This document shows, one piece after another, positions 55,896 to 64,000 of a stretch of DNA of 64,000 bases; the stretch's first letter is position 1, and every line of letters begins with the position of its first letter. The stretch lies in the NCBI GenBank assembly GCA_946499615.1, contig CAMMST010000004.1, forward strand, positions 1 through 64,000, written 5' to 3'. The notes beneath the pieces are model-generated. The model saw nothing but the letters and a program-made list of their open reading frames with translations. It was not told the origin of the DNA and ran no database searches. The position numbers and the translations under genes were made by a program. Source of the DNA: Enterococcus_E cecorum_B (GTDB taxonomy: Bacteria; Bacillota; Bacilli; Lactobacillales; Enterococcaceae).

Positions 55896-58076
55896 ATGAT
55901 AATTTTTGATGAGAAAATAAATGTATTTCACTTATTTAACGAAAAAATAAGTTATTTGATCCAAATTGAAGACTTTGGGTATGTCAATCATCTATATTTT
56001 GGTAAGAAAATCAAAGGTTATTCGAATTTACATCGTTATCGTCGCATTGACCGCGCGTTTTCACCAAATCCGAGTGAAGCAACTGATCGTACCTTTTCTT
56101 TAGATACGATGTTGATGGAATATCCAAGTCATGGAAATGGCGATTTTCGCGAACCAGCTATTCAGCTACAATTCAAAGATGGTTCAACCATTTGTGATTT
56201 TCGCTATCAAGACTATCGAATATTCGATGGTAAAAAATCATTACCAGGGTTACCGGCCACTTATGCTAATGAAGCTCAGGCGGAAACTTTAGAGCTTATT
56301 CTAGTCGATGAAGTCGCAAAATTACGCTTGGTTTTGAGTTATACAATTTTTAAAGAGTTGGCAGTATTGACAAGATCTGCTCGTCTAGAAAATCAAGGGA
56401 CTCAGACCGTTGCGATTCAGCGTTTAGCAAGCAGCAATCTTGATTTTTATGCAAGAGAGCTAGAAGTTATTGATTTACATGGTGCTTGGGGACATGAGCG
56501 ACAAATTGGACGTCAAGCCATTACGCAAGGAATTCGAATTTTTGATAGCAAACGCGGTGCAAGTAGTCATATGCAAAATCCATTTGTGGCCCTTGTAGAA
56601 CCTACCACTACGGAATTTCATGGAGAAGCTTTTGGCTGTTGTTTAGTCTATAGCGGCAATTTTGAGGCAGTGGTGCAACAAGATCAGTATCAACAGACGC
56701 GTCTGATAATGGGAATTAATTCTTTTCAGTTTAATTGGCAATTGCAGCCAAACATGAGTTTTACCACACCGGAAGCCGTATTCGTGTACAGTGATCAAGG
56801 TCTTAACCAATTATCCGCAACTTATCATGATTTATTTAATCAACATTTGGTTCGTGGAAAATATCAAGGAAAAGAACGCCCAACGCTGATTAATAACTGG
56901 GAAGCGACTTACTTTGATTTTAACGAAGAAAAATTGATGCAAATCGTGGATGAAGCGGAAAAACTAGGTATCGAAATGTTTGTATTAGATGATGGCTGGT
57001 TTGGCAAACGCGATGATGATTATTCTTCGTTAGGTGATTGGTTTGAGTATCGCGAAAAATTAAATGGACGCTTGCAAAACATTGCAGAAAAAGTGCATGC
57101 TAAGGGAATGAAATTTGGACTTTGGGTGGAACCTGAAATGATTTCAGAAGATAGCGAGCTATTTCGTGCCCATCCTGATTGGGCCTTTCAAGTGCCAAAT
57201 CGTCCACGTAGTACGAGTCGTAGCCAGTATGTATTGGACTTTTCAAGAGAAGATGTTCGTGAAAATATCTATCAACAATTAACAGCGATTCTTGATCATA
57301 CGGATATTGACTATATCAAGTGGGATATGAATCGCAATATGACTGAAGTCTATTCAACCCAACTGCCACAAGAAGCGCAAGGAGAAGTGGCCCACCGTTA
57401 TATTCTTGGCTTATATGATTTGTTAGAAAAATTGACGACGCGTTATCCAGATATTTTATTTGAAAGTTGCTCTGGTGGGGGTGGTCGCTTTGATGCAGGA
57501 ATGTTGTATTACATGCCACAAACATGGACGAGTGATAATACGGATGCTTTAGCGCGCTTGAATATTCAATATGGTACAAGTATGGTTTATCCAATTTCGA
57601 CGATGGGTTCCCATGTTTCAGCAGTACCAAACCATCAAACCCATCGCGTGACTAGTTTAGCAATTCGTGGCAATGTCGCGATGTCGGGTGTTTTAGGTTA
57701 TGAGCTTGATTTAACGAAATTGACTGCCGAAGAAAAGATAAGCATTCAAGAACAAATTGTCTTTTATAAACAACACCGTGCTTTATTCCAGTTCGGACGA
57801 TTTATCCGTTTGACTTCACCATTTGAGAAAAATAGTTGCGCGTGGATGTTTGTTTCAAAAGATCAAAAAGAAGCCATCGCCTTTTATTTCAGAAAGTATG
57901 CCCAAGCTTCCTTCCCACTAGAAACGTTACGACTAGCAGGACTAGATGAAGAACAAATCTATGAACTGAATGGTTGTGAAATTTCTGGCAGTGAAGCCAT
58001 GCATTTAGGTCTTTACATTGACGAAAACCTAACAGGCGATTATGCTACACAAATATTTTATTTAAAAGCAAAATAA
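55896..58076 (+). CDS. aga: Alpha-galactosidase, GH36
   Basis: A 726-aa cytosolic enzyme that releases galactose from raffinose and melibiose. The GH36 core has LDDGWFGKRDDDYSSLGDW, FGLWVEPEMI, the nucleophile Asp in DYIKWDMNRN, FESCSGGGGRFD and the acid/base Asp in TWTSDNTDALARL. The length fits the family. It starts 17 nt after msmG and is followed by a strong terminator before gtfA. Confidence 0.94.
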   Translation: MIIFDEKINVFHLFNEKISYLIQIEDFGYVNHLYFGKKIKGYSNLHRYRRIDRAFSPNPSEATDRTFSLDTMLMEYPSHGNGDFREPAIQLQFKDGSTICDFRYQDYRIFDGKKSLPGLPATYANEAQAETLELILVDEVAKLRLVLSYTIFKELAVLTRSARLENQGTQTVAIQRLASSNLDFYARELEVIDLHGAWGHERQIGRQAITQGIRIFDSKRGASSHMQNPFVALVEPTTTEFHGEAFGCCLVYSGNFEAVVQQDQYQQTRLIMGINSFQFNWQLQPNMSFTTPEAVFVYSDQGLNQLSATYHDLFNQHLVRGKYQGKERPTLINNWEATYFDFNEEKLMQIVDEAEKLGIEMFVLDDGWFGKRDDDYSSLGDWFEYREKLNGRLQNIAEKVHAKGMKFGLWVEPEMISEDSELFRAHPDWAFQVPNRPRSTSRSQYVLDFSREDVRENIYQQLTAILDHTDIDYIKWDMNRNMTEVYSTQLPQEAQGEVAHRYILGLYDLLEKLTTRYPDILFESCSGGGGRFDAGMLYYMPQTWTSDNTDALARLNIQYGTSMVYPISTMGSHVSAVPNHQTHRVTSLAIRGNVAMSGVLGYELDLTKLTAEEKISIQEQIVFYKQHRALFQFGRFIRLTSPFEKNSCAWMFVSKDQKEAIAFYFRKYAQASFPLETLRLAGLDEEQIYELNGCEISGSEAMHLGLYIDENLTGDYATQIFYLKAK

Positions 58077-58082
58077 CAGTAG

Positions 58083-58129
58083 GCAACCAAATGACTTGAA
58101 TAATTCTCGTTTCATTTGGTTGCTTTTTT
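58083..58129 (+). terminator. Strong terminator inside the operon, between aga and gtfA
   Basis: GCAACCAAATGA pairs perfectly with TCATTTGGTTGC (12 bp) and is followed by T6. No good promoter is seen between it and gtfA, so gtfA would depend on read-through or RNA processing. Confidence 0.85.
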
Positions 58130-58152
58130 AAAGAAAAATTGGGGGTTATACC

Positions 58153-59604
58153 ATGAAAATTAAAAATGAAGCGATGTTAATTACGTATTGTGATAGCTTA
58201 GGAAATAATTTGAAAGATTTAAATAAAGTATTAGATAAACATTTAAATGGTGTTGTGGGTGGGATTCATCTGTTGCCTTTCTTCCCTTCAACTGGTGATC
58301 GTGGTTTTGCGCCAAGTGATTATACCGTGGTGGATCAAGCATTTGGTACTTGGGAAGAAGTGGAAGCATTAGGCGAAAAATATTATTTAATGTTTGATTT
58401 CATGATCAACCATATCTCGCGCGAATCAAAATTTTTCCAAGATTTTAAACAAAATCATGAACATTCGCCTTATAAAGATATGTTTATCCGCATTCATGAG
58501 TTTTTCCCTGAAAATCGTCCGACACCAGAAGATATTGATTTGATTTATAAACGCAAAGATAAAGCACCGTTTCAGGAAGTGACTTTTGCCGATGGGACAA
58601 CTGAGCAAGTGTGGAATACTTTCGGTGAAGAACAAATTGACTTAGATGTAACCAAGGAAGTAACCAAACAATTTATCAAGGATACTTTAAAAGATATGGC
58701 AAGTCATGGGTGCTCTTTGATTCGTTTGGACGCTTTTGCCTATGCGATTAAAAAATTAGATACCAATGATTTCTTTGTCGAACCGGAAATTTGGGAATTA
58801 TTAGATGAAGTACGTGAGGAAGCAGCCAAATATGATTGTGAGTTGCTGCCGGAAATTCATGAACATTATACAATTCAAATGAAAATTGCAGATCATGATT
58901 ACTATGTTTATGACTTTGCTTTACCAATGATTACCCTGTTTTCATTGTATAGTGGGAAGTCCAATCGTTTAGCTCATTGGTTAAAAATGAGTCCGATGAA
59001 GCAATTCACTACACTAGATACACACGATGGTATTGGGGTAGTGGATGCCAAAGACTTATTGAGTGATGAAGAGTTAAACTATACATCTGAAGAACTTTAC
59101 AAAGTCGGTGCGAATGTGAAGAAAATTTATTCTTCTGCAAGCTATAATAATTTGGATATTTACCAAATTAATTCGACCTACTATAGTGCTCTAGGGGATA
59201 ATGACCGTAGCTACTTATTAGCACGGGCCATTCAGTGTTTTGCACCTGGTATTCCACAAATTTATTATGTTGGTTTATTGGCAGGAAAAAATGACATTGA
59301 GCTATTGGAAAATACGAAAGAAGGTCGCAACATCAACCGTCACTACTATACATTGCCAGAAATCGATGAAGAAGTAAAACGCCCAGTGGTGAAATCTTTA
59401 TTTGATTTACTACGCTTTAGAAATACTGCTACAGCTTTTGATTTAGCTGGTGAAATCCTTGTTGAAACACCAAGCGAAGAAACAATTATCATCACTAGAA
59501 AAGATAGCCAAGGAGATCGTGCGGTATTGACTGCCAATCTTCAAACCAAGGACTTTGAAGTGAAACATAACGGAGAAGTAGTACTAACACAATTAGCTGA
59601 ATAA
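58153..59604 (+). CDS. gtfA: Sucrose phosphorylase, GH13 subfamily 18
   Basis: A 483-aa enzyme that splits sucrose with phosphate into fructose and glucose-1-phosphate. GH13 residues are visible: FDFMINHIS, the nucleophile Asp in LIRLDAFAYA, the acid Glu in LLPEIHEHY and LDTHDGIGVVD. Together with the alpha-galactosidase it completes raffinose use, as in the S. mutans msm operon. GGGGG precedes the ATG. Confidence 0.92.
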   Translation: MKIKNEAMLITYCDSLGNNLKDLNKVLDKHLNGVVGGIHLLPFFPSTGDRGFAPSDYTVVDQAFGTWEEVEALGEKYYLMFDFMINHISRESKFFQDFKQNHEHSPYKDMFIRIHEFFPENRPTPEDIDLIYKRKDKAPFQEVTFADGTTEQVWNTFGEEQIDLDVTKEVTKQFIKDTLKDMASHGCSLIRLDAFAYAIKKLDTNDFFVEPEIWELLDEVREEAAKYDCELLPEIHEHYTIQMKIADHDYYVYDFALPMITLFSLYSGKSNRLAHWLKMSPMKQFTTLDTHDGIGVVDAKDLLSDEELNYTSEELYKVGANVKKIYSSASYNNLDIYQINSTYYSALGDNDRSYLLARAIQCFAPGIPQIYYVGLLAGKNDIELLENTKEGRNINRHYYTLPEIDEEVKRPVVKSLFDLLRFRNTATAFDLAGEILVETPSEETIIITRKDSQGDRAVLTANLQTKDFEVKHNGEVVLTQLAE

Positions 59605-59610
59605 GAAAAG

Positions 59611-59640
59611 AAGGAGTGCAAATTTTGTGCTCCTTTATTA
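59611..59640 (+). terminator. gtfA terminator
   Basis: AAGGAGTGCA pairs with TGTGCTCCTT (with G-U pairs), followed by TTATTAATT. Confidence 0.65.
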
Positions 59641-59758
59641 ATTAAAGTGTTTTAAAATATTTTTAATCTTATCTGAAAAACAGAAGGGATTTAAACGCCG
59701 ATATATCAACGTTTAATTGGATGTTTAATAAAAAACACAGAAAATTTTAAATAAATGC

Positions 59759-59787
59759 TTGCTAGTTGGTTGGATACATGTTATTAT
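59759..59787 (+). promoter_or_regulatory. Promoter of the polyamine operon leader
   Basis: TTGCTA (59759-59764), exactly 17 nt, TATTAT (59782-59787). It would start a transcript near 59794. Confidence 0.6.
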
Positions 59788-59793
59788 CCATCT

Positions 59794-60142
59794 TGCAGCA
59801 CAACTGCGAACGAGAGAGGCGAGTATGACTTTGCCAAACTTATTGCTGCCTGAAATTTAGGCAGATTTGAAGTAGTAAAGGGGCTTTTCGCGCCCATTGA
59901 AGAGATGAGAAGAAATGAAAGGACTTCTTGTCGACTCAAATTTTTTATAACGTAATGATCCAATCATCATTATGCTTGTGAAAACGATTAGTAAGAGTGG
60001 TAAAAGTAGGCATGCTAAATAGACTCTGCGTTCTAACAATAATAAAGAGAAGGACTGCCCTTTTTTAGGGAGTCTTGATGAAATAAAATGTAGAAATCGA
60101 AAAACTCAGGTATAGGATGAAGACTGTACCTGAGTTTTTTTT
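59794..60142 (+). promoter_or_regulatory. Long structured leader ending in a terminator
   Basis: A leader of about 350 nt without a convincing full gene. It holds an 11-codon frame (59824-59859; MTLPNLLLPEI) behind AGAGAGGCGAG, and a hairpin CTGCCT/AGGCAG (59846-59864) over its stop. A hairpin around GGACT/AGTC follows (60051-60075), and then a very strong terminator, AACTCAGGTA/TACCTGAGTT with T8 (60103-60142). The speA start is 120 nt further. This looks like attenuation control, or a free small RNA. No known riboswitch class is recognised. Confidence 0.5.
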
Positions 60143-60263
60143 GCGCTTAAATAAACATCTTATATTTATAAGTGAGTAGCAAATCTCGCAATACCGCTTG
60201 ATTGACTGCTAAAGTGAGTGACTACATTAAAAAAGTGAAAATTTGATCGTGAGGTGATCGTAA

Positions 60264-61718
60264 GTGTTAACCAATCAAGAACAAACGCCCATCGTCCAAG
60301 CTTTGATGGATTTGAAAAAACAACGCCTGGTTCCTTTTGATGTACCTGGACATAAGCGAGGGAAGAGTGGGAGTGATCTTGTACAACTCTTTGGTGAAAA
60401 AACCATTTCCATCGATGCGAACTCGATGAAACTATTAGATAATTTAAGTCATCCTGTATCGGTCATTCGGGAAGCGGAAGAATTAGCCGCCCAAGCTTTT
60501 GGTGCTAAACATGCCTTTTTTATGGTCAATGGTACGACACAAGCAGTGCAAAATATGATTTATGCAACCGTCCAAGAAGGCGATAAAATTCTTTTACCAC
60601 GCAATGTCCATAAAAGTGTGATTAATGCTTTGGTGATGTGTGGGGGAATTCCTGTATATGTCCATACGCCCTTACAAAAAGAACTAGAAATTTCAACGGG
60701 GATGCCTTTTGAAGAAGTGAAGGCTACAATTGATGCTCATCCAGATGCCAAAGTGATTTTAGTCAATAATCCGACCTATTATGGGATTTGTTCTGATTTG
60801 TTACAGATTACCCAGTATGCGCATGAAAAAGGTTTAAAAGTCTTGGTAGATGAGGCGCACGGTACACATTTGTATTTTGGAAAAGGTCTACCAATCCATG
60901 CGATGGCTGCTGGCGCTGATATGGCCGCAGTCAGTATGCATAAATCAGGTGGTTCATTAACTCAGAGTTCATTTTTACTTTGCAATGCGTCTATGGATCC
61001 AGAATATGTCCGTACAATGATTAATTTAACCCAAACGACAAGTGCGAGCTATTTATTAATGGCTAGTTTGGATTTGGCTAGACGTAACTTAGTCTTAAAT
61101 GGTGAAGAAATCTTTAAAAAAGTGGTGGCATTAGCGCAATATGCACGTGATGAAATCAATGAAATCGGGGATTATTATGCGTATTCAACCGAAATTATTG
61201 ATCGCGAAGGGATTTATGATTTTGATGTGAGCAAGCTATGTGTAAAAACGACTGGCATTGGTTTAACTGGTAGCGAAGTGTATGACTTATTGCGTGATGA
61301 GTATAATATCCAAGTCGAATTTGGCGATACGGCTAATATTTTAGCTTATATTTCTGTGGGGGATAGAATTCATGATATTGAGCGGTTGGTTTCGGCTTTA
61401 TCCGAGATTCGCCGTCGCTATAAAAAAGAGTCACGGGATTTATTAGTTTTTGATATTGCGAAAACCGATGTCGTCATTTCACCGCGTAAAGCTTTCTATG
61501 CCCAAAAGGAAAGTCGTTTGCTTAAAGAGAGTATCGGTGAAATCTCAACGGAAATGGTCATGTGCTATCCACCGGGGATTCCGATTGTGGCACCTGGTGA
61601 GTTGATTACAAAAGAAATTATTGAACATATCGAATATGCTAAGGAAAAGGGTTGTTTCTTGATGGGGACACAAGATCCAGAGGTGGCTTCGATTTGTATA
61701 GTGAAAGGAGAAAGCTAA
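60264..61718 (+). CDS. speA: Arginine decarboxylase, Orn/Lys/Arg decarboxylase fold I type
   Basis: A 484-aa PLP enzyme resembling B. subtilis SpeA, which makes agmatine from arginine. The PLP lysine is in VSMHKSGGSLTQSS, with VDEAHGTHLYFG before it and FDVPGHKRGKSG near the N-terminus. Lysine or ornithine as substrate cannot be ruled out, but the agmatinase two genes downstream favours arginine. GTG start with GAGGTGATC. First gene of a tightly packed operon. Confidence 0.88.
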   Translation: MLTNQEQTPIVQALMDLKKQRLVPFDVPGHKRGKSGSDLVQLFGEKTISIDANSMKLLDNLSHPVSVIREAEELAAQAFGAKHAFFMVNGTTQAVQNMIYATVQEGDKILLPRNVHKSVINALVMCGGIPVYVHTPLQKELEISTGMPFEEVKATIDAHPDAKVILVNNPTYYGICSDLLQITQYAHEKGLKVLVDEAHGTHLYFGKGLPIHAMAAGADMAAVSMHKSGGSLTQSSFLLCNASMDPEYVRTMINLTQTTSASYLLMASLDLARRNLVLNGEEIFKKVVALAQYARDEINEIGDYYAYSTEIIDREGIYDFDVSKLCVKTTGIGLTGSEVYDLLRDEYNIQVEFGDTANILAYISVGDRIHDIERLVSALSEIRRRYKKESRDLLVFDIAKTDVVISPRKAFYAQKESRLLKESIGEISTEMVMCYPPGIPIVAPGELITKEIIEHIEYAKEKGCFLMGTQDPEVASICIVKGES

Positions 61719-62558
61719 ATGGATTTATGGTATTCCGATTATCATGTCGATGATGTCAGACTATCGATTAATGTCGAGCGAGAAATCTATAGTCACCAAA
61801 CAGAATTTCAGCATATTGCGATTTTGGATTCTAAAGAGTTTGGGCGCATTTTAACGCTAGATGGCGAATTAATCAGTACCGAAAAGGATGAGTTTTTCTA
61901 TAGCGAGATGATGGTGCATGTACCAATGGCGGTGCGACCAAAAATAAAAAAAGTCTTAGTCATAGGTGGCTGTGATGGAGGAATCTTAAAAGAATTATGT
62001 AAATACCCAACGATTGAACAAATTGATGTGGTGGAATTAGATGCCCAAGTCGTGCAAATTTGCCAACAATTCTTCCCACCGGCTGGCCAAGCTTTTCAAG
62101 ATGAACGGGTGCAATTATCCATTCAAGATGCGCTGAAATTTATGCGTCGTAAAGAAGATGAATATGATTTGATTATTGTTGATTCAGCTAATCCGTTTGG
62201 GGTGAATGAAAGCTTGTTTACCCGTGAATTCTACGGTAGCTGTTATAACGCTTTAAAACCTCAAGGCGTCTTAATTAGCCAACATGCCAATGCTTTTTAC
62301 GCTGAAGATGAAGAAGCGTTTAATCATATCAGAAAACGTTTGACTTCAGTGTTTGAAAATAATTATGTCTATATGGCAAGTATTCCAACTTATGCGGCGG
62401 GCTATTTATTGTTTGGTTATTCATGTAAGTCTGGTCATCCGCTTTTAGATTTGCAAAAAGAAGTCTGGGAAAGTTTAGCGATTCCCACACAATTTTATAA
62501 TGTGGCCTTGCATCAAGGTGCCTTTGCTTTACCAAACTATATTAAGGAGCTGTTGTAG
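61719..62558 (+). CDS. speE: Spermidine synthase homologue with altered active site
   Basis: A 279-aa protein clearly of the SpeE family (FQHIAILDSKEFGRILTLDG, then EKDEFFYSEMMVHVPM and HQGAFALPNYIKELL). Key motifs differ from standard SpeE: GGCDGG for GGGDGG, YSEM for YHEM, DSANPFGVNE for DS[ST][DE]PVGPAE, QHAN for Q-x-[ED]-[SN]-P, and IPTYAAGYLLF for IPTYPSGLWTF. These surround the donor and amine sites, so donor or acceptor may differ from decarboxylated SAM and putrescine. It begins directly after the speA stop; no speD is seen. Confidence 0.8.
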   Translation: MDLWYSDYHVDDVRLSINVEREIYSHQTEFQHIAILDSKEFGRILTLDGELISTEKDEFFYSEMMVHVPMAVRPKIKKVLVIGGCDGGILKELCKYPTIEQIDVVELDAQVVQICQQFFPPAGQAFQDERVQLSIQDALKFMRRKEDEYDLIIVDSANPFGVNESLFTREFYGSCYNALKPQGVLISQHANAFYAEDEEAFNHIRKRLTSVFENNYVYMASIPTYAAGYLLFGYSCKSGHPLLDLQKEVWESLAIPTQFYNVALHQGAFALPNYIKELL

Positions 62559-63407
62559 ATGTTAACACCAAATATTGAAACCTTCATTGCTTGTGAGTCA
62601 AGTTATGAAGAAGCACAAACGGTACTTTTCGGTGCCCCTTATGATTCGACCACCTCTTATCGTCCTGGTACGCGCTTTGCTAGTCGAGCCATCCGCAGCG
62701 AATCATTTGGCCTTGAAACTTATAGTCCTTATCAAGATAAAGATTTAGAAGAGATTCAAGTATTTGATTCCGGTGATTTGGAGCTTTCATTTGGGCGTGT
62801 GGATTTAGCTTTAGCAGATATTAAAGCACGCACCCAAACCATTTTAGCTGACAATAAGCGTCCTTTTATGATTGGTGGCGAGCATTTAGTGACTTTACCC
62901 GCAGTAGAGGCGACTTTTGAGAAGTATCCTGATTTACAAGTGATTCAGTTTGATGCCCATACTGATTTACGTGAGGCTTATTTAGATGCTAAATTATCGC
63001 ATGCGACCGTGATTCGCCGGATACATGATTTTCTAGGCGATGGCAAAATTCATCAATTTGGGATTCGCTCAGGGGAACGTGCGGAATTTCAATTTGCTAA
63101 AGAACATACGAATTTGCATAAGTATAATCTAGATGGACTAAAAGAGACGGTTGCTGCTTTAAAGGATACCCCGGTTTATTTAACGATTGATTTAGATGTC
63201 TTTGATCCGGGTGTTTTTCCAGGGACAGGGACTCCTGAGGCTGGGGGGATTTTCTTTATGGAATTTGTCGAAAGCTTAAAGTTAATCAGTCAATTAAATA
63301 TCGTCGCTTTAGATGTCAATGAATTATCACCTACTTTAGATCAAAGTGGCGCATCTACCGCTTTGGCATGTAAAGTCGTTCGTGAATTATTATTAGCCAT
63401 TCATTAA
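62559..63407 (+). CDS. speB: Agmatinase or related ureohydrolase
   Basis: A 282-aa binuclear manganese ureohydrolase. Metal ligands are in GGEHLVTLPAVE, FDAHTDLREAY and TIDLDVFDPGVFPGTGTPE. Agmatinase converts agmatine to putrescine and urea. In this setting aminopropylagmatine is another possible substrate. It begins directly after speE. Confidence 0.88.
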   Translation: MLTPNIETFIACESSYEEAQTVLFGAPYDSTTSYRPGTRFASRAIRSESFGLETYSPYQDKDLEEIQVFDSGDLELSFGRVDLALADIKARTQTILADNKRPFMIGGEHLVTLPAVEATFEKYPDLQVIQFDAHTDLREAYLDAKLSHATVIRRIHDFLGDGKIHQFGIRSGERAEFQFAKEHTNLHKYNLDGLKETVAALKDTPVYLTIDLDVFDPGVFPGTGTPEAGGIFFMEFVESLKLISQLNIVALDVNELSPTLDQSGASTALACKVVRELLLAIH

Positions 63408-63430
63408 TTAATTTGAGGAGGAAAAAAACT

Positions 63431-64000
63431 ATGGCAAAAGCATTAATTATCGGTGCAGGAGGCGTCGCAAGTGTAGCGGTGCATAAATGTGTGCAAAACA
63501 GCGAAGTATTTGAGGAAATTTGCATTGCCTCAAGAACAAAATCAAAATGTGATGCATTAAAAGAAAAATTAGACGGACAAGGTTGCAAAATTTCAACTGC
63601 CAAAGTCGATGCGAATAATGTCGAGGAGTTGATTGCTTTAATTGAAGATTTCAATCCAGATATCGTCATCAACTTAGCTTTACCTTACCAAGATTTAACC
63701 ATTATGGATGCGTGTCTAGCTACCAAAACACACTATCTAGATACGGCGAATTATGAACCAGAAGATACGGCTAAATTTGAATATAAATGGCAATGGGAAT
63801 ATCGTGAAAAATTTGAAAAAGCAGGTATTACCGCTATTTTGGGTTCTGGTTTTGATCCAGGCGTTACCGGTGTCTTTTCAGCTTATGCACAAAAACATTA
63901 CTTCGATGAAATTCACCAAATTGATATTCTTGACTGTAATGCTGGCGATCACGGCTATCCATTTGCGACCAACTTTAATCCAGAAATCAATATCCGTGAA
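63431..64000 (+). CDS. Carboxynorspermidine dehydrogenase-like protein, partial
   Basis: The first 190 codons of a saccharopine-dehydrogenase-family gene, cut by the window end. It starts KALIIGAGGVASVAVHKC (NAD(P)H site) and continues with NLALPYQDLTIMDACLATK, HYLDTANYE and GSGFDPGVTGVFSAYAQKH, typical of carboxy(nor)spermidine dehydrogenase. That enzyme condenses aspartate semialdehyde with a diamine. A decarboxylase (nspC) would be expected next, outside the window. GAGGAGG precedes the ATG. Confidence 0.85.
   Translation, partial: MAKALIIGAGGVASVAVHKCVQNSEVFEEICIASRTKSKCDALKEKLDGQGCKISTAKVDANNVEELIALIEDFNPDIVINLALPYQDLTIMDACLATKTHYLDTANYEPEDTAKFEYKWQWEYREKFEKAGITAILGSGFDPGVTGVFSAYAQKHYFDEIHQIDILDCNAGDHGYPFATNFNPEINIRE

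Noticed and set aside
57316..57630. 104-aa minus-strand frame
   Set aside because: It is the complement of the conserved alpha-galactosidase catalytic region.
63355..63672. 105-aa minus-strand frame
   Set aside because: It covers the junction of speB and the dehydrogenase gene on the opposite strand and has no supporting signal.

Overview
The window looks like a chromosomal segment of a low-GC Gram-positive bacterium of the Lactobacillales, most likely Enterococcus or a close relative. The reasons are AT-rich codon use, strong AGGAGG ribosome binding sites, frequent GTG/TTG starts, a dlt operon led by dltX, an oadHDB-type oxaloacetate decarboxylase cluster, an rbsR-rbsK-rbsD-rbsU ribose operon and separate rplKA and rplJL units. 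The species cannot be decided from the sequence. I saw no tRNA, rRNA, CRISPR array, complete insertion sequence or prophage.

Layout: 0-4.7 kb (minus strand) holds ilvE and a three-gene set matching B. subtilis ydjI-ydjG-ydjH (SPFH, zinc ribbon and TPM proteins of membrane stress). 5-7.6 kb is an AT-rich accessory patch: a three-gene cassette of unknown small proteins with HTH and membrane segments, a broken ArdC-N-like fragment, a degenerate 35-bp tandem repeat, and two members of a small unknown protein family (a third lies at 27.9 kb). 7.7-10.6 kb holds cutC, a marR-acetyltransferase pair and rlmA. 10.6-11.4 kb is non-coding but structured: a promoter-to-terminator small RNA candidate followed by a run of long hairpin repeats, one of which also occurs at 1.2 kb. 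11.4-20.4 kb is housekeeping (trmL, phosphatase, recD2, asnB, lipid kinase, CBS-ACT protein, rpmG, secE, nusG). 20.6-24 kb is ribose uptake and use under RbsR. 25-27.5 kb is rplK-rplA and rplJ-rplL, with visible autoregulatory leaders.

28-37.7 kb carries small membrane proteins, a TetR-controlled ABC exporter, an amidase, an L,D-transpeptidase and a large protein that appears to fuse an SseB-like domain to a macro-like domain. 38.2-41.8 kb is a sodium-pump-type oxaloacetate decarboxylase operon (H, D, B, G, A) behind two cre sites, without citrate lyase. 41.9-46.9 kb holds a nitroreductase, a HAD phosphatase, a VOC protein, an RclA-like flavoprotein, an HxlR regulator and a lone ornithine carbamoyltransferase. 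47.1-51.6 kb is dltXABCD. 51.7-59.6 kb is a raffinose/melibiose-type operon (LacI regulator, binding lipoprotein, two permeases, alpha-galactosidase, sucrose phosphorylase). 60.2-64 kb is a polyamine operon (arginine decarboxylase, divergent SpeE, agmatinase, start of a carboxynorspermidine dehydrogenase-like gene), preceded by a long leader ending in a strong terminator.

The least explained material is the covarying hairpin repeat family, the small RNA candidate next to it, the 5.4-6.7 kb cassette, the SseB-macro fusion, and the altered SpeE with its terminator-bearing leader.
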